DNA of 8,300 nt, taken from assembly GCA_964497855.1 (NCBI GenBank), contig CAZCFM010000144.1, positions 1-8,300 on the forward strand, written 5' to 3'. Positions within the stretch are counted from its first letter, which is position 1; every line of letters starts with the position of its first letter. Below the pieces are notes generated by a model, which was not told the DNA's origin, made no database searches, and saw only the letters and a program-made list of their open reading frames with translations. Of the stretch, positions 1 to 6,034 are shown in pieces. The position numbers and the translations under genes are program-made. Source of the stretch: CAYLNG01 sp964497855. GTDB taxonomy: Bacteria; Verrucomicrobiota; Kiritimatiellia; SS1-B-03-39; UBA6053.

Positions 1-79
1 GCCCGCGCTTCCGCTCCTCAAACGCCCCGGCCCAGACCGAGGGGATCACCGACACACCATCAAAACATTTTGTGCTCAT
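1..79 (-). CDS. Unidentified protein, N-terminal fragment (runs off the left edge)
   Basis: An open frame starts with ATG at 79 and runs leftward without a stop to the window edge, giving 26 codons. The peptide begins MSTKCFDGVSVIPSVWAGAF and continues EERKRG. It has no signal peptide or membrane segment, and I do not recognise the family. What supports it as a gene is the promoter just upstream (-35 at 114-109, -10 at 91-86, 17-base spacer). There is no convincing Shine-Dalgarno sequence; the only purine run, AGGA, lies inside the -10 box. The repeat array at 130-199 lies just upstream of the -35, so the gene may be controlled by a protein binding those repeats, possibly its own product (inference). 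It is separated from the iron importer by 163 bases and has its own promoter, so it is probably not the missing iron-binding protein. Confidence 0.5.
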   Translation of the reverse strand, partial: MSTKCFDGVSVIPSVWAGAFEERKRG

Positions 80-85
80 GGCGGC

Positions 86-114
86 ATCCTACCCGGATGG
101 AGGGAATGCGTCAA
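86..114 (-). promoter_or_regulatory. Sigma70-like promoter for the leftward gene at 79
   Basis: Reading the minus strand, TTGACG (114-109) and TAGGAT (91-86) are separated by exactly 17 bases. The A of the ATG at 79 is seven bases past the -10 hexamer, which is where transcription would normally start. The message may therefore be leaderless, or have a leader of only one or two bases. Confidence 0.55.
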
Positions 115-129
115 GTAAAATTTATATTG

Positions 130-199
130 CAACTGATGCAATACTATTCAACTGATGCAATACTATTCTAGATGAAATACTATTGATGCAATACTATTC
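130..199. repeat. AT-rich tandem repeat array, core GATGMAATACTATT x4
   Basis: Two perfect contiguous copies of CAACTGATGCAATACTATT (130-148 and 149-167) are followed by a 17-base variant with GATGAAATACTATT (168-184) and a 14-base copy, GATGCAATACTATT (185-198). All have the same orientation. The shared 14-base core starts at 135, 154, 171 and 185, so spacing shrinks 19, 17, 14. The array is much more AT-rich than its surroundings. It begins 16 bases upstream of the -35 box of the leftward promoter, where a row of regulator-binding sites would sit. There are too few copies, too short and with no spacers, for CRISPR. A slippage-generated neutral tandem repeat is the alternative. Confidence 0.8.
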
Positions 200-242
200 C
201 GAGAGATAGGGCTTTATCTTATCCGCGTAAGGGTGAAGTGGC

Positions 243-1196
243 TTAGGGGCGGAGGCGGACCCAGCCGGTCATGCCGGGTTTGAGAATGGGTTGATGAGCG
301 TCGTAGATAACCCAGGTTTCGGGAGGTTCGACCTGTTGGGGATGGACGAGGATTTCCTGGTGGCGTCCGGCATCGCGAATTTCACCGATGACGACAGGAT
401 GCGAGTCGGGGGCGAAAACGGGCAGCAGTTCCATCTGTTCGGGACGTACCCAGTGGGCGCCGACGCGGTTAGCAGCACCGAAGAGGCGGGCGCAGTAGCC
501 GTTGAGGGGATGGTGGTAGACCTCGCGGGGCGTGCCTGTCTGTTCAATTTTGCCGGCGCGCAGCACGGCGACGCGGTCACCGGCGTGCAGGGCGTCTTCG
601 CTGTCGTGGGTGACCAGGATGGCAGTGGTATTGAGTTCCTTGAGGATGCGGTGGATGTCGCGGCGCAGTCCTTGGCGCAGCGCCGGATCGAGGTTGCTGA
701 AGGGTTCGTCGAGGAGCACGACGGCGGGTTCCGGCGCGAGAGCGCGGCAGACGGCGATGCGCTGGCGTTCGCCACCGGAAAGTTCGTGCGGGTAGCGGCG
801 TTGGCAGCCGTCGAGTCCAACGAGGATGAGAAGGGTGTCGACCCGCACGCGCTGCTGGTCGCGGGGAATGTGTCGCAGTCCGTAACGGATGTTGTCCTCG
901 ACGCGGAGGTGCGGGAAGAGGGCTCCGTTTTGGAAAACGAGGCCGATGCCGCGTTTTTCGGGAGGGGTCCAGACCCCGTTTCCGGCGACGATGTTGCCGG
1001 CAATGCGGATGCTTCCACTGTCGGGGCGTTCCAATCCGCAGGCGAGGCGCAGGAGGGTGGTTTTTCCGCTTCCGCTTTCACCGGCCAGTGCGAGGATGTC
1101 GCCGGATTCGACGCGAAGGTCGAGGGCGTCCACGGCGGCGCTGGCCGCGCCGGGATATCGTTTGGTCAGGTGCGTGAATTCAAGCGCGGCGTTCAT
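243..1196 (-). CDS. fbpC: ABC importer ATP-binding protein, ferric iron (FbpC/AfuC) family
   Basis: This 317-residue cytoplasmic ATPase powers import through the permease encoded just upstream. Visible motifs from the ATG at 1196 are Walker A GESGSGKTT (39-47), Q-loop Gln at about 89 in VFQNGALFPHL, signature LSGGERQR (139-146), Walker B VVLLDEP (159-165) and switch His at about 197 in VTHD. About 75 C-terminal residues, including RPEQMELLP, form a small regulatory/TOBE-like domain as in FbpC and the related CysA, PotA and ThiQ. The start lies inside the end of the permease gene (17-base overlap), in the frame MNAALEF, with no clear Shine-Dalgarno, so it is probably translated by coupling. 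A 14-residue upstream extension is possible but rich in Pro and Ser and unlike the family. ATP-driven import is certain; iron as substrate is inferred mainly from the permease. The gene symbol is a family-level assignment. Confidence 0.88.
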   Translation of the reverse strand: MNAALEFTHLTKRYPGAASAAVDALDLRVESGDILALAGESGSGKTTLLRLACGLERPDSGSIRIAGNIVAGNGVWTPPEKRGIGLVFQNGALFPHLRVEDNIRYGLRHIPRDQQRVRVDTLLILVGLDGCQRRYPHELSGGERQRIAVCRALAPEPAVVLLDEPFSNLDPALRQGLRRDIHRILKELNTTAILVTHDSEDALHAGDRVAVLRAGKIEQTGTPREVYHHPLNGYCARLFGAANRVGAHWVRPEQMELLPVFAPDSHPVVIGEIRDAGRHQEILVHPQQVEPPETWVIYDAHQPILKPGMTGWVRLRP

Positions 1197-2766
1197 GGCG
1201 GAAGAGGGGATTGAGGAGGGCGAGGCCGGCGGCGGCAAGAAGCACGATCAGCAGGGAGGGGATGGCGGATTCCTGGAGGAGTCCTTCTTTGGCTTTGCCG
1301 AAAGAAAGGGTGGCGAGGGTTTCGAAATCTACGGGGCGCAGGATCATGGTCAATGGCAATTCCTTGAGAATATCGACAAAGACCAGCAGGAGGGAGGCGA
1401 GCAGGCTGCCGCGGATGAGGGGGAGGTTGATGCGCCAGAGGGTGCGGAGGGGGCTGTGACCGAGCAGGCGGGATGCTTCGTCGAGACTGCCGCAGACGCG
1501 GGTCATGGCGGCGCGGAGGGGATGGACGGGGACGGCGAAAAAGCGCACGAGATACCCCAAGGCGATGGCCAGAATTCCTCCGCCGAGACTCAGGGCTCCG
1601 AGAACCGTCCATACGCCGACGGCGACAACCACGCCGGGGACCGCGTATCCGAGGGTGGCCAGTCCAGTGGCAGGCTGCAAGAAGCTTTGGGGATGCAGGC
1701 GGAGGGCGTACACGACGACGAGGGCGAGGGCGGTGAGGGCTGCGGCGGCGCCGAGGGAGAGTCCCAGGCTGCGACCGATATCGCCAAGCAGGCCGATGCT
1801 GTTGAGGCGGGGGAGGGTTTGTGCCGTCCAGATCAGCAATTGGGCGAGGGGGAGAATAAAGCCGATGAGCAGGGGCCAGAGGCAGGCCAGCAGGGCACCA
1901 GTGGCGGCGAGGGGACGAAGCGGACGGTGCAGGACGGGGGCGGGATCGGCGGCGGACTCGCTGAAGCGGGCGCGGCCCCGCTGGGCGCGTTCCAGGGCGA
2001 GCAGTCCGAAGACGCCACACATCAACATGCCGGCGATGCGCACGGCCGATGCCCGGTCGCCCATTCCGCCCCAGGTGCGGAAGATACCGACACTGAGGGT
2101 GGGCACGCCAAAAAATTCCACGGCGCCGTAATCGTTGATCACTTCCATGAGGATGAGACCGAGTCCGGCGATGAGGGCGGGGCGGGCGAGGGGAAGGGCG
2201 ATGCCGAAGAAGACCGATGTGGGGCCGCGCCCGAGGGTGTGGGCCGCTTCGATGACGCCCCGGCGCTGCACCAGAAACGCGCTGCGCAGACTCAGATACA
2301 GGTACGGATACAGGACGGACGCGAGAAACAAGGCGAGCAGACCGTGGCGAAGAAGACCTTCGACCCGCAGATAGGCATCCACTCCGTGGCTGCGTCGGAT
2401 GGAGATCAGCCAGGGGATCGCGGCTTCCGGGACCTGGATGTAGACAAAAGCGGCAACGTAGGTGGGGATGGACAAGGGGAGAACCATCGCCCATTCCAGC
2501 CAGCGCCGTCCGGGGAAATCAAAGGCACTCAGCAGCCAGGCGGCGGGAACGGCCATGAGCAGGGCGAGCAGGCAGACGGAAAACCCGAGCACAATCGTAT
2601 TGCGCAGATAGAGACCCAGCACGGTTTCCAGAAGATGGGACCATTGGGGGGCGTGCTGGAACATTCCCAGCAGCACTCCGGCGAGGGGCACGATGATGCA
2701 GGCGATGATGACAAGGGCGGCCAGGGTCCAAGGGTCCCCGCTGCGGAAGAAACGACGCAGATTCAT
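1180..2766 (-). CDS. fbpB: ABC importer permease, fused double domain, ferric iron (FbpB/AfuB) family
   Basis: This is a 528-residue inner-membrane protein with about twelve hydrophobic segments in two homologous halves, the size and design of FbpB/AfuB/SfuB permeases. Each half has a cytoplasmic EAA loop that docks the ATPase: EAAHTLGRGPTSV starting near residue 173, and DEASRLLGHSPLRTLW starting near 429. The stretches EVINDYGAVEFFGVPTLSVG and KELPLTMILRPVDFETLAT resemble ferric-iron permeases; ThiP of the thiamine importer is the main alternative. I chose ATG 2766 (MNLRRFF), with AAGGGA at 2781-2776 and a nine-base gap, over an upstream TTG at 2805 that lies inside the leader hairpins. It overlaps the ATPase gene by 17 bases. 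No substrate-binding protein gene is in the window, and I see no Fur box upstream; a terminator and an overlapping hairpin lie directly before the start. Confidence 0.88.
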   Translation of the reverse strand: MNLRRFFRSGDPWTLAALVIIACIIVPLAGVLLGMFQHAPQWSHLLETVLGLYLRNTIVLGFSVCLLALLMAVPAAWLLSAFDFPGRRWLEWAMVLPLSIPTYVAAFVYIQVPEAAIPWLISIRRSHGVDAYLRVEGLLRHGLLALFLASVLYPYLYLSLRSAFLVQRRGVIEAAHTLGRGPTSVFFGIALPLARPALIAGLGLILMEVINDYGAVEFFGVPTLSVGIFRTWGGMGDRASAVRIAGMLMCGVFGLLALERAQRGRARFSESAADPAPVLHRPLRPLAATGALLACLWPLLIGFILPLAQLLIWTAQTLPRLNSIGLLGDIGRSLGLSLGAAAALTALALVVVYALRLHPQSFLQPATGLATLGYAVPGVVVAVGVWTVLGALSLGGGILAIALGYLVRFFAVPVHPLRAAMTRVCGSLDEASRLLGHSPLRTLWRINLPLIRGSLLASLLLVFVDILKELPLTMILRPVDFETLATLSFGKAKEGLLQESAIPSLLIVLLAAAGLALLNPLFRHERRA

Positions 2767-2778
2767 GAGGTATAATCC

Positions 2779-2806
2779 CTTGCCGGAAAAAAAATCCTCC
2801 GGCAAG
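2779..2806 (-). promoter_or_regulatory. Hairpin overlapping the terminator and the permease Shine-Dalgarno
   Basis: Perfect nine-base arms CTTGCCGGA and TCCGGCAAG enclose a ten-base loop, and the terminator T-run falls in that loop. The hairpin uses the same bases as the 3' arm of the terminator at 2796-2819, so the two cannot form together. Its downstream arm contains the first bases of AAGGGA (2781-2776), the ribosome site of the permease gene. It could act as an antiterminator, a translational lock, or both. No known riboswitch class was recognised. Confidence 0.45.
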
Positions 2807-2819
2807 AGGAAGCCGGAGG
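2787..2819 (-). terminator. Intrinsic terminator, minus strand
   Basis: On the minus strand, CCTCCGGC (2819-2812), an eight-base loop and GCCGGAGG (2803-2796) form a perfect eight-pair GC-rich stem, followed by A and eight T (2794-2787). It either ends leftward transcripts from the stress genes, after passing tRNA-Asn, or attenuates the iron importer operon starting at 2766. On the plus strand the stem is followed by A residues, so it does not terminate tRNA-Asn. Confidence 0.8.
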
Positions 2820-2887
2820 AAAAAATACAATTTCAGGCTTGAAGCCCCGCCCTTTTTCATGCAAAGAGTCTGCATCGTTTTCACGAT

Positions 2888-2962
2888 TCCAGTGTGGCTC
2901 AATGGTAGAGCGGGTGACTGTTAATCACTAGGTTGCAGGTTCGAATCCTGCCACTGGAGCCA
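2888..2962 (+). tRNA. tRNA-Asn (anticodon GTT), CCA encoded
   Basis: The complete cloverleaf can be drawn by eye. The acceptor stem is TCCAGTG (2888-2894) with CACTGGA (2952-2958), all seven pairs perfect. The D stem is GCTC/GAGC (2897-2900, 2908-2911). The anticodon stem is GGTGA/TCACT around the loop CTGTTAA, with anticodon GTT at 2920-2922. The T stem is GCAGG/CCTGC around TTCGAAT. The discriminator is G2959 and CCA follows at 2960-2962. It is the only RNA gene seen, stands alone, and is on the strand opposite to its neighbours. Five T residues follow it, but no separate terminator hairpin does. Confidence 0.97.
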
Positions 2963-2971
2963 TTTTTCAGG

Positions 2972-3127
2972 TTAAATGCGTCCGAGCAGGATGAGGATCA
3001 GGACGATCACAAGAATCATTCCCAGGCCTCCGCTGGGGTAGAAGCCCCATTTCGCGCTGTGAGGCCAGGCTGGGAGGGCTCCGACGAGGGCCAGAAGCAG
3101 AAGAATCAGAAGAATTGTGCCGAGCAT
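2972..3127 (-). CDS. DUF3309 small membrane protein
   Basis: This 51-residue protein begins MLGTILLILLLLALVGALP, continues with a polar centre, AWPHSAKWGFYPSGG, and ends in a second hydrophobic run, LGMILVIVLILILLGRI. Two membrane segments joined by a short loop containing WPHS..WG(F/Y)YPSGG are diagnostic of DUF3309, whose members are almost always about 50 residues long. AAAGGA lies nine bases before the ATG at 3127. The biochemical role of the family is unknown; it often occurs near other small envelope or stress genes, as here next to csbD. The stop lies nine bases from the 3' end of the convergent tRNA-Asn, so a leftward transcript would run antisense into the tRNA. Confidence 0.88.
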   Translation of the reverse strand: MLGTILLILLLLALVGALPAWPHSAKWGFYPSGGLGMILVIVLILILLGRI

Positions 3128-3148
3128 GGTGTGTTTTCCTTTTAAAGG

Positions 3149-3178
3149 GGGAGGCTGACAGGATGATCCCCGCCTCCC
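3149..3178 (-). promoter_or_regulatory. Hairpin between csbD and the DUF3309 gene
   Basis: Seven-base perfect arms GGGAGGC (3149-3155) and GCCTCCC (3172-3178) enclose a 16-base loop. Read leftward, the stem is followed by CCTTTAAAAGG rather than a T-run, so it is a poor terminator. It more likely pauses polymerase or protects the 3' end of the csbD message. Confidence 0.4.
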
Positions 3179-3207
3179 GTGGTTGGGTGGTTGTGCGAGT
3201 GGAATCT

Positions 3208-3375
3208 TTAGCGGGCTTTTGCCTTGGCCACGCTGTCGACGGCTTTGTTGGCGGCGTTTTTCACCTTGCCAACTGCTTGATCTGCTTTGCCTTTGGCCTT
3301 GAGCTTCCTGTTGCCAGTCAGCACGCCAACCGCTTCTTCGATGCGGCCTTTCACGGTGTCAGTTTGAATCGTCAT
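3208..3375 (-). CDS. CsbD-family small stress protein
   Basis: The protein has 55 residues and starts MTIQTDTVKGRIEEAVGVLTG at ATG 3375, with GGAGA six to seven bases upstream. CsbD-family proteins are small, charged and helical, with the core pattern KG...EAVG.LTG, then lysine-rich repeats with A..K..Q.VG. All are present here: KGRIEEAVGVLTGNRKLKAKG followed by ADQAVGKVKN. The C-terminus is Lys/Ala rich. CsbD is a general-stress protein in Bacillus (sigmaB regulon) and is common in proteobacteria; its molecular function is not established. The longer frame to 3432 passes through the intergenic hairpin and is not coding. Its neighbours (BON protein upstream, DUF3309 downstream) make a stress/envelope cluster. 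Confidence 0.9.
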   Translation of the reverse strand: MTIQTDTVKGRIEEAVGVLTGNRKLKAKGKADQAVGKVKNAANKAVDSVAKAKAR

Positions 3376-3394
3376 CAGAGTTCTCCAGGTGGGT

Positions 3395-3439
3395 CCCGGG
3401 TTGTGTGAATATCCGGGGGGATGTTCACACAAGCCCGGG
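3395..3439 (-). promoter_or_regulatory. Long stable hairpin between the BON gene and csbD
   Basis: CCCGGGTTGTGTGAA (3395-3409) pairs with TTCACACAA-G-CCCGGG (3424-3439): fifteen pairs with a single bulged G, around a 14-base loop. Read leftward it begins eight bases after the BON stop codon and ends 19 bases before the csbD ATG. No T-run follows, so it is not a standard terminator. It probably stabilises the upstream message or reduces csbD expression relative to it. Confidence 0.6.
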
Positions 3440-3447
3440 GCATTGTG

Positions 3448-4230
3448 TTAGAGGTTGCTGGCCGCTTGCACGGTCATTTCATTGTGTACGGACTCCACGC
3501 CCTGAATGTCCGAGGTCAACTTGGTGACGAGGGATTTCTCTGCGGCGTTTTTGGCGATGCCTGTCAACGTTACCTTGCCTTCGCGGGTGGTGACCTTCAT
3601 GTCGATCCCGCTGGTGGAACGATGGGTTTTCATGGCCGCGAGGACTTGTGCCGTCACGGAAGCATCATCCATTTTCTGTCCGGCACTGCGGGGAGTGTTC
3701 TCTTCAGCCACGGGCACAATCTTGAGGTTGTTGACGACGGAGACAACGCCATCGATGTCTTTGGCGTAGGCTGCGGTCAGGTCCTTCTGGGCGAGGGTTG
3801 AGGTTTCGCCGCTCAGGGTGACGACGCCATCCTTGACGGCGACTTCGGTTCCGCTGGCGCTGACATTCCGATGGAAGAGCAGGGCCAGTTTGACCTTGCG
3901 GCCCATCCAGGCGTCCGCATTTTCCGCTTTGGCTTCCTTCTCGGTCTGGAGTTGATTGTCCACCCGAAGGACACCGGAGATATTGGACGCCGTATCTTCC
4001 GCCAGCGCCTTGTGAGACTCTGCGGAAACGGTGCCTGTCAGTGTCACCACACCTTCTTTGGACGAGGTGGAGATGGAATCGTCTTTCAGATAGGTTTTGG
4101 CAACGTAGCTGTCCTTGAAGGAGGTTTCGATCCGATCATCCGATTCCGATGCGCGAAGCAGGGGACTTGCAACAAACGTTGCACTGATCATGGCCAGAAC
4201 GGCCATACGTGTGATACCATTTTTATTCAT
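3448..4230 (-). CDS. Secreted protein with three BON domains
   Basis: The 260-residue protein starts at ATG 4230 (MNKNGITRM), with AAGGA six bases upstream; an ATG two codons earlier would abut that site directly. Residues 1-27 are a signal peptide (basic N-terminus, hydrophobic MAVLAMISATFVASPLL, likely cleavage near LRA|SES), and no lipobox Cys is present. Three BON domains follow, at about 32-96, 105-172 and 186-254. Each has the hallmark G.V.L.G: EGVVTLTGTV, DGVVTLSGET and EGKVTLTGIA, each followed by a helix and a closing strand (GVLRVDNQL, GVVSVVNNL, GVESVHNEM). BON proteins such as OsmY and DolP act in the periplasm and at membranes in osmotic and envelope stress. The first gene of the stress group, it has a leader of up to 189 bases containing a hairpin. 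Confidence 0.9.
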   Translation of the reverse strand: MNKNGITRMAVLAMISATFVASPLLRASESDDRIETSFKDSYVAKTYLKDDSISTSSKEGVVTLTGTVSAESHKALAEDTASNISGVLRVDNQLQTEKEAKAENADAWMGRKVKLALLFHRNVSASGTEVAVKDGVVTLSGETSTLAQKDLTAAYAKDIDGVVSVVNNLKIVPVAEENTPRSAGQKMDDASVTAQVLAAMKTHRSTSGIDMKVTTREGKVTLTGIAKNAAEKSLVTKLTSDIQGVESVHNEMTVQAASNL

Positions 4231-4419
4231 ATACATTCCTTACGCATTGACGTTGGGAGCTGGGCTCCCGGGGTTGTTTCAGTCAGCATCCGGGTAGTGC
4301 ATCAGGAGAATATTCCCGACACGCTTTCCTGTTCGTGACCTTGTGTGAAGTCTACAGGTTCGAGGGAGAATCCGCCATGGGGTCAAACCCTTCCCCACTT
4401 CATCCTGTGCGGAGGAATT
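4231..4419 (-). other. Upstream region of the BON gene, with hairpin and short palindrome
   Basis: There is no gene in this gap between the kinase stop and the BON start. It holds a tight hairpin, GGGAGC-TGG-GCTCCC (4255-4269), close to the BON ribosome site, and a near-palindrome centred on GAATATTC (4308-4315). The latter could be an operator, but I cannot match it to a known regulator. I could not find a convincing sigma70 -35/-10 pair. Confidence 0.4.
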
Positions 4420-5781
4420 TCACGCGGTGGTTTCGCGGGAGATCGGCACATCCACCCGGATCGTGGTGTATTTCCCGGGTTTGGAGAGAACCTGGAAGCA
4501 ACCGCCCAGCATGTCCACCCGTTCCTTCATTCCGACGATCCCAAGGCGGCCCCGGTCATGTGCGGCAACGATGCTTTCCACATTCATGCCCACGCCGTCA
4601 TCCGTGATGTCCATGCGAAGTCCGTTTTTCCGATCGCGAATGCTCAGCCGCAGGTTTCGGGCGTCGGCATGGCGGGATACATTGTTGAAGGCTTCCTGAG
4701 CCACGCGATAGAGCATGGTGCGCTCCGTAGAAGGGATGTCATCCAGTTTTGCGAGCAGATTCAGGGTCACGTTTATCTCGTTGGCCGCGCGGAACCGAGC
4801 CGCAAAACTTTCCAGGGTGGGACCCAGTCCGAGGTTGTCCAATGCGGGGGGGCGGAGTTCAAACGCAAACCCGTGGACCAGGTCAATCGAATCCTCCAAA
4901 ATGTCCTGGGTCCGGGTGATTTGTTCGAGCAATCGGGGCGGACTACCCGCGGGTTCTCTGGAAAGCAGTTCAAATTGATACTGGATGGCCACCAGGGCCT
5001 GAACGATGCCGTCGTGCAACTCGCGGCTGATGCGTTTGCGTTCCTCTTCCTGGGCAACGAGCAAAGCGTGGGAGAGGCTGCGGAGTTGTTTGCGCTGAAA
5101 TTCGGATTGTTTGAGGCTGTCTTTCAGTTTTTCGCGTGCGCTTCCCAGGGAGATCTCGGCTTGCCGACGTCGGAGAACCTCCGCCTCGAGTTCGCGATTG
5201 TATTGGGTCGACAATTCAAGCCGACGGTCAGCTTCTTCCGCCGCTTTTCGTTGAGTGATATCGGACATCATCATGCGGCAGTTGACGTCCGAGGCTTCCT
5301 TGCAGATTTCGATACTCATCACGAAACGAGGTCCGCCTTTTTGCTGAATTTCGGTTTCGATCGACCCTGGGCAGTTGCCCGCAAACACATCGTGGAGGAA
5401 CTGTTCGAATTCGACCCGGAATTCGGGGACGATCCAGTCTGAAATACAGCAGCCTGGCAGAGCATCCGCGGCCATCCCCAACAGACAGATTCCCGTCTGA
5501 TTTGCCATGAGCACGGAGCCATCAGAGGACAGAGTGAAGTATCCGATGGGTGCCTGTTCATACAGGTCGCGATACATTTGACTGCTGAGGGAGGCGGCGT
5601 TGCAACTGGTGTGCAGTTCGCGGTTTTCGTTTTCCAGCGCGTGCATCAATCGCTGATTTTCGCCACTGGCCACGTGTTGTGGGTGCGAGGATTGTGCGGT
5701 GTCACAGCCTTGGGCCGTATGGGTTTGGCGAGGTGTGTGCTGTGCGGGAGATGAAACATTACGATGGCGATTCTCGCACAT
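4420..5781 (-). CDS. PAS-containing sensor histidine kinase, NarL/DegS class (HisKA_3)
   Basis: The product is a two-component sensor kinase of the family that pairs with NarL/LuxR-type regulators. From ATG 5781 it has 453 residues and no membrane segments, so it is cytoplasmic. A poorly conserved His/Gln/Ser-rich start is followed by a PAS domain at about 70-180 (MYRDLYEQAPIGYFTLSSDG; closing CRMMMSDITQRKAAEEAD), a coiled coil to about 245, and a HisKA_3 domain with the phosphoacceptor His at about 256 in EEERKRISRELHDGIVQALV. The ATPase domain has an N-box (EAFNNVSRHADARN), DDGVGM and GRLGIVGMKERVDMLGG. The start is uncertain: ATG 5781 and TTG 5814 both lie in the response-regulator remnant without a clear ribosome site, and ATG 5646 (MHALENEN) is possible. 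The ligand is unknown. The regulator that should be its partner, directly upstream, is destroyed. Confidence 0.85.
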   Translation of the reverse strand: MCENRHRNVSSPAQHTPRQTHTAQGCDTAQSSHPQHVASGENQRLMHALENENRELHTSCNAASLSSQMYRDLYEQAPIGYFTLSSDGSVLMANQTGICLLGMAADALPGCCISDWIVPEFRVEFEQFLHDVFAGNCPGSIETEIQQKGGPRFVMSIEICKEASDVNCRMMMSDITQRKAAEEADRRLELSTQYNRELEAEVLRRRQAEISLGSAREKLKDSLKQSEFQRKQLRSLSHALLVAQEEERKRISRELHDGIVQALVAIQYQFELLSREPAGSPPRLLEQITRTQDILEDSIDLVHGFAFELRPPALDNLGLGPTLESFAARFRAANEINVTLNLLAKLDDIPSTERTMLYRVAQEAFNNVSRHADARNLRLSIRDRKNGLRMDITDDGVGMNVESIVAAHDRGRLGIVGMKERVDMLGGCFQVLSKPGKYTTIRVDVPISRETTA

Positions 5782-6034
5782 CCGGTGAATGGTTTTGGAT
5801 GGCCCCGCTGGCAATGGCGTAACGGGTCAATCCAGCGGTGTCGTGAATATCGAGTTTGCGCATCAAATGGTCCCGGTGTTCATCCCTGTGGGCGGAAAGC
5901 AGCAGAATGTGCACTGCGGGGTCGCGCATGTGAATCTGGCGGGTGGCTTCCAACCCGTTCAGCAGCGGCATGGCGATATCCATGACGACGACATCGGGAA
6001 GCATTTCCGTTTCCTGTAGAAGTCGTTGAAGTCT
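5759..6034 (-). pseudogene. NarL-type response regulator remnant with 5' truncation and internal deletion
   Basis: The frame reads RLQRLLQETEMLPDVVVMD, then IAMPLLNGLEATRQIHMRD and PAVHILLLSAHRDE. This is helix 2 to strand 4 of a receiver domain, with the phosphoacceptor Asp in VVVMD. It then jumps, still in frame, to HRDHLMRKLDIHDTAGLTRY and AIASGAI, which is the recognition helix and last helix of a LuxR-type DNA-binding domain. The receiver start with its acidic pair is absent: the remnant begins immediately after the dcd stop codon. The switch Lys, the rest of the receiver, the linker and most of the HTH are also absent, roughly 100 residues by comparison with the usual length of about 210. 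CACAGGGA and CACCGGGA flank the junction, suggesting a microhomology deletion. The only in-frame ATG (6004) has no ribosome site. A functional miniprotein cannot be excluded but is unlikely. Confidence 0.8.

Noticed and set aside
130..199. CRISPR array
   Set aside because: Units are 14-19 bases, contiguous with no unique spacers, and no cas gene is near.
889..2775. 628-codon plus-strand open frame, Glu/Gly rich, opposite the permease and ATPase genes
   Set aside because: It is the antisense of two genes with clear ABC family motifs; its composition is the codon shadow of hydrophobic, GC-rich coding sequence and it has no recognisable domain.
2839..2867. TTGAAG, 17 bases, CAAAGA as a promoter for tRNA-Asn
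   Set aside because: The spacing is right but the -10 is too poor to call; it is only a weak candidate.
2767..2887. TPP riboswitch or Fur box upstream of the importer
   Set aside because: Neither the conserved TPP core nor an AT-rich GATAATGAT-type palindrome is present.
2519..2902. Minus-strand ORF containing MQTLCMKKGGASSLKLYF as a leader peptide for the importer
   Set aside because: It has no stop before the permease start and runs on out of frame through permease coding sequence, so it is not a leader-peptide design.
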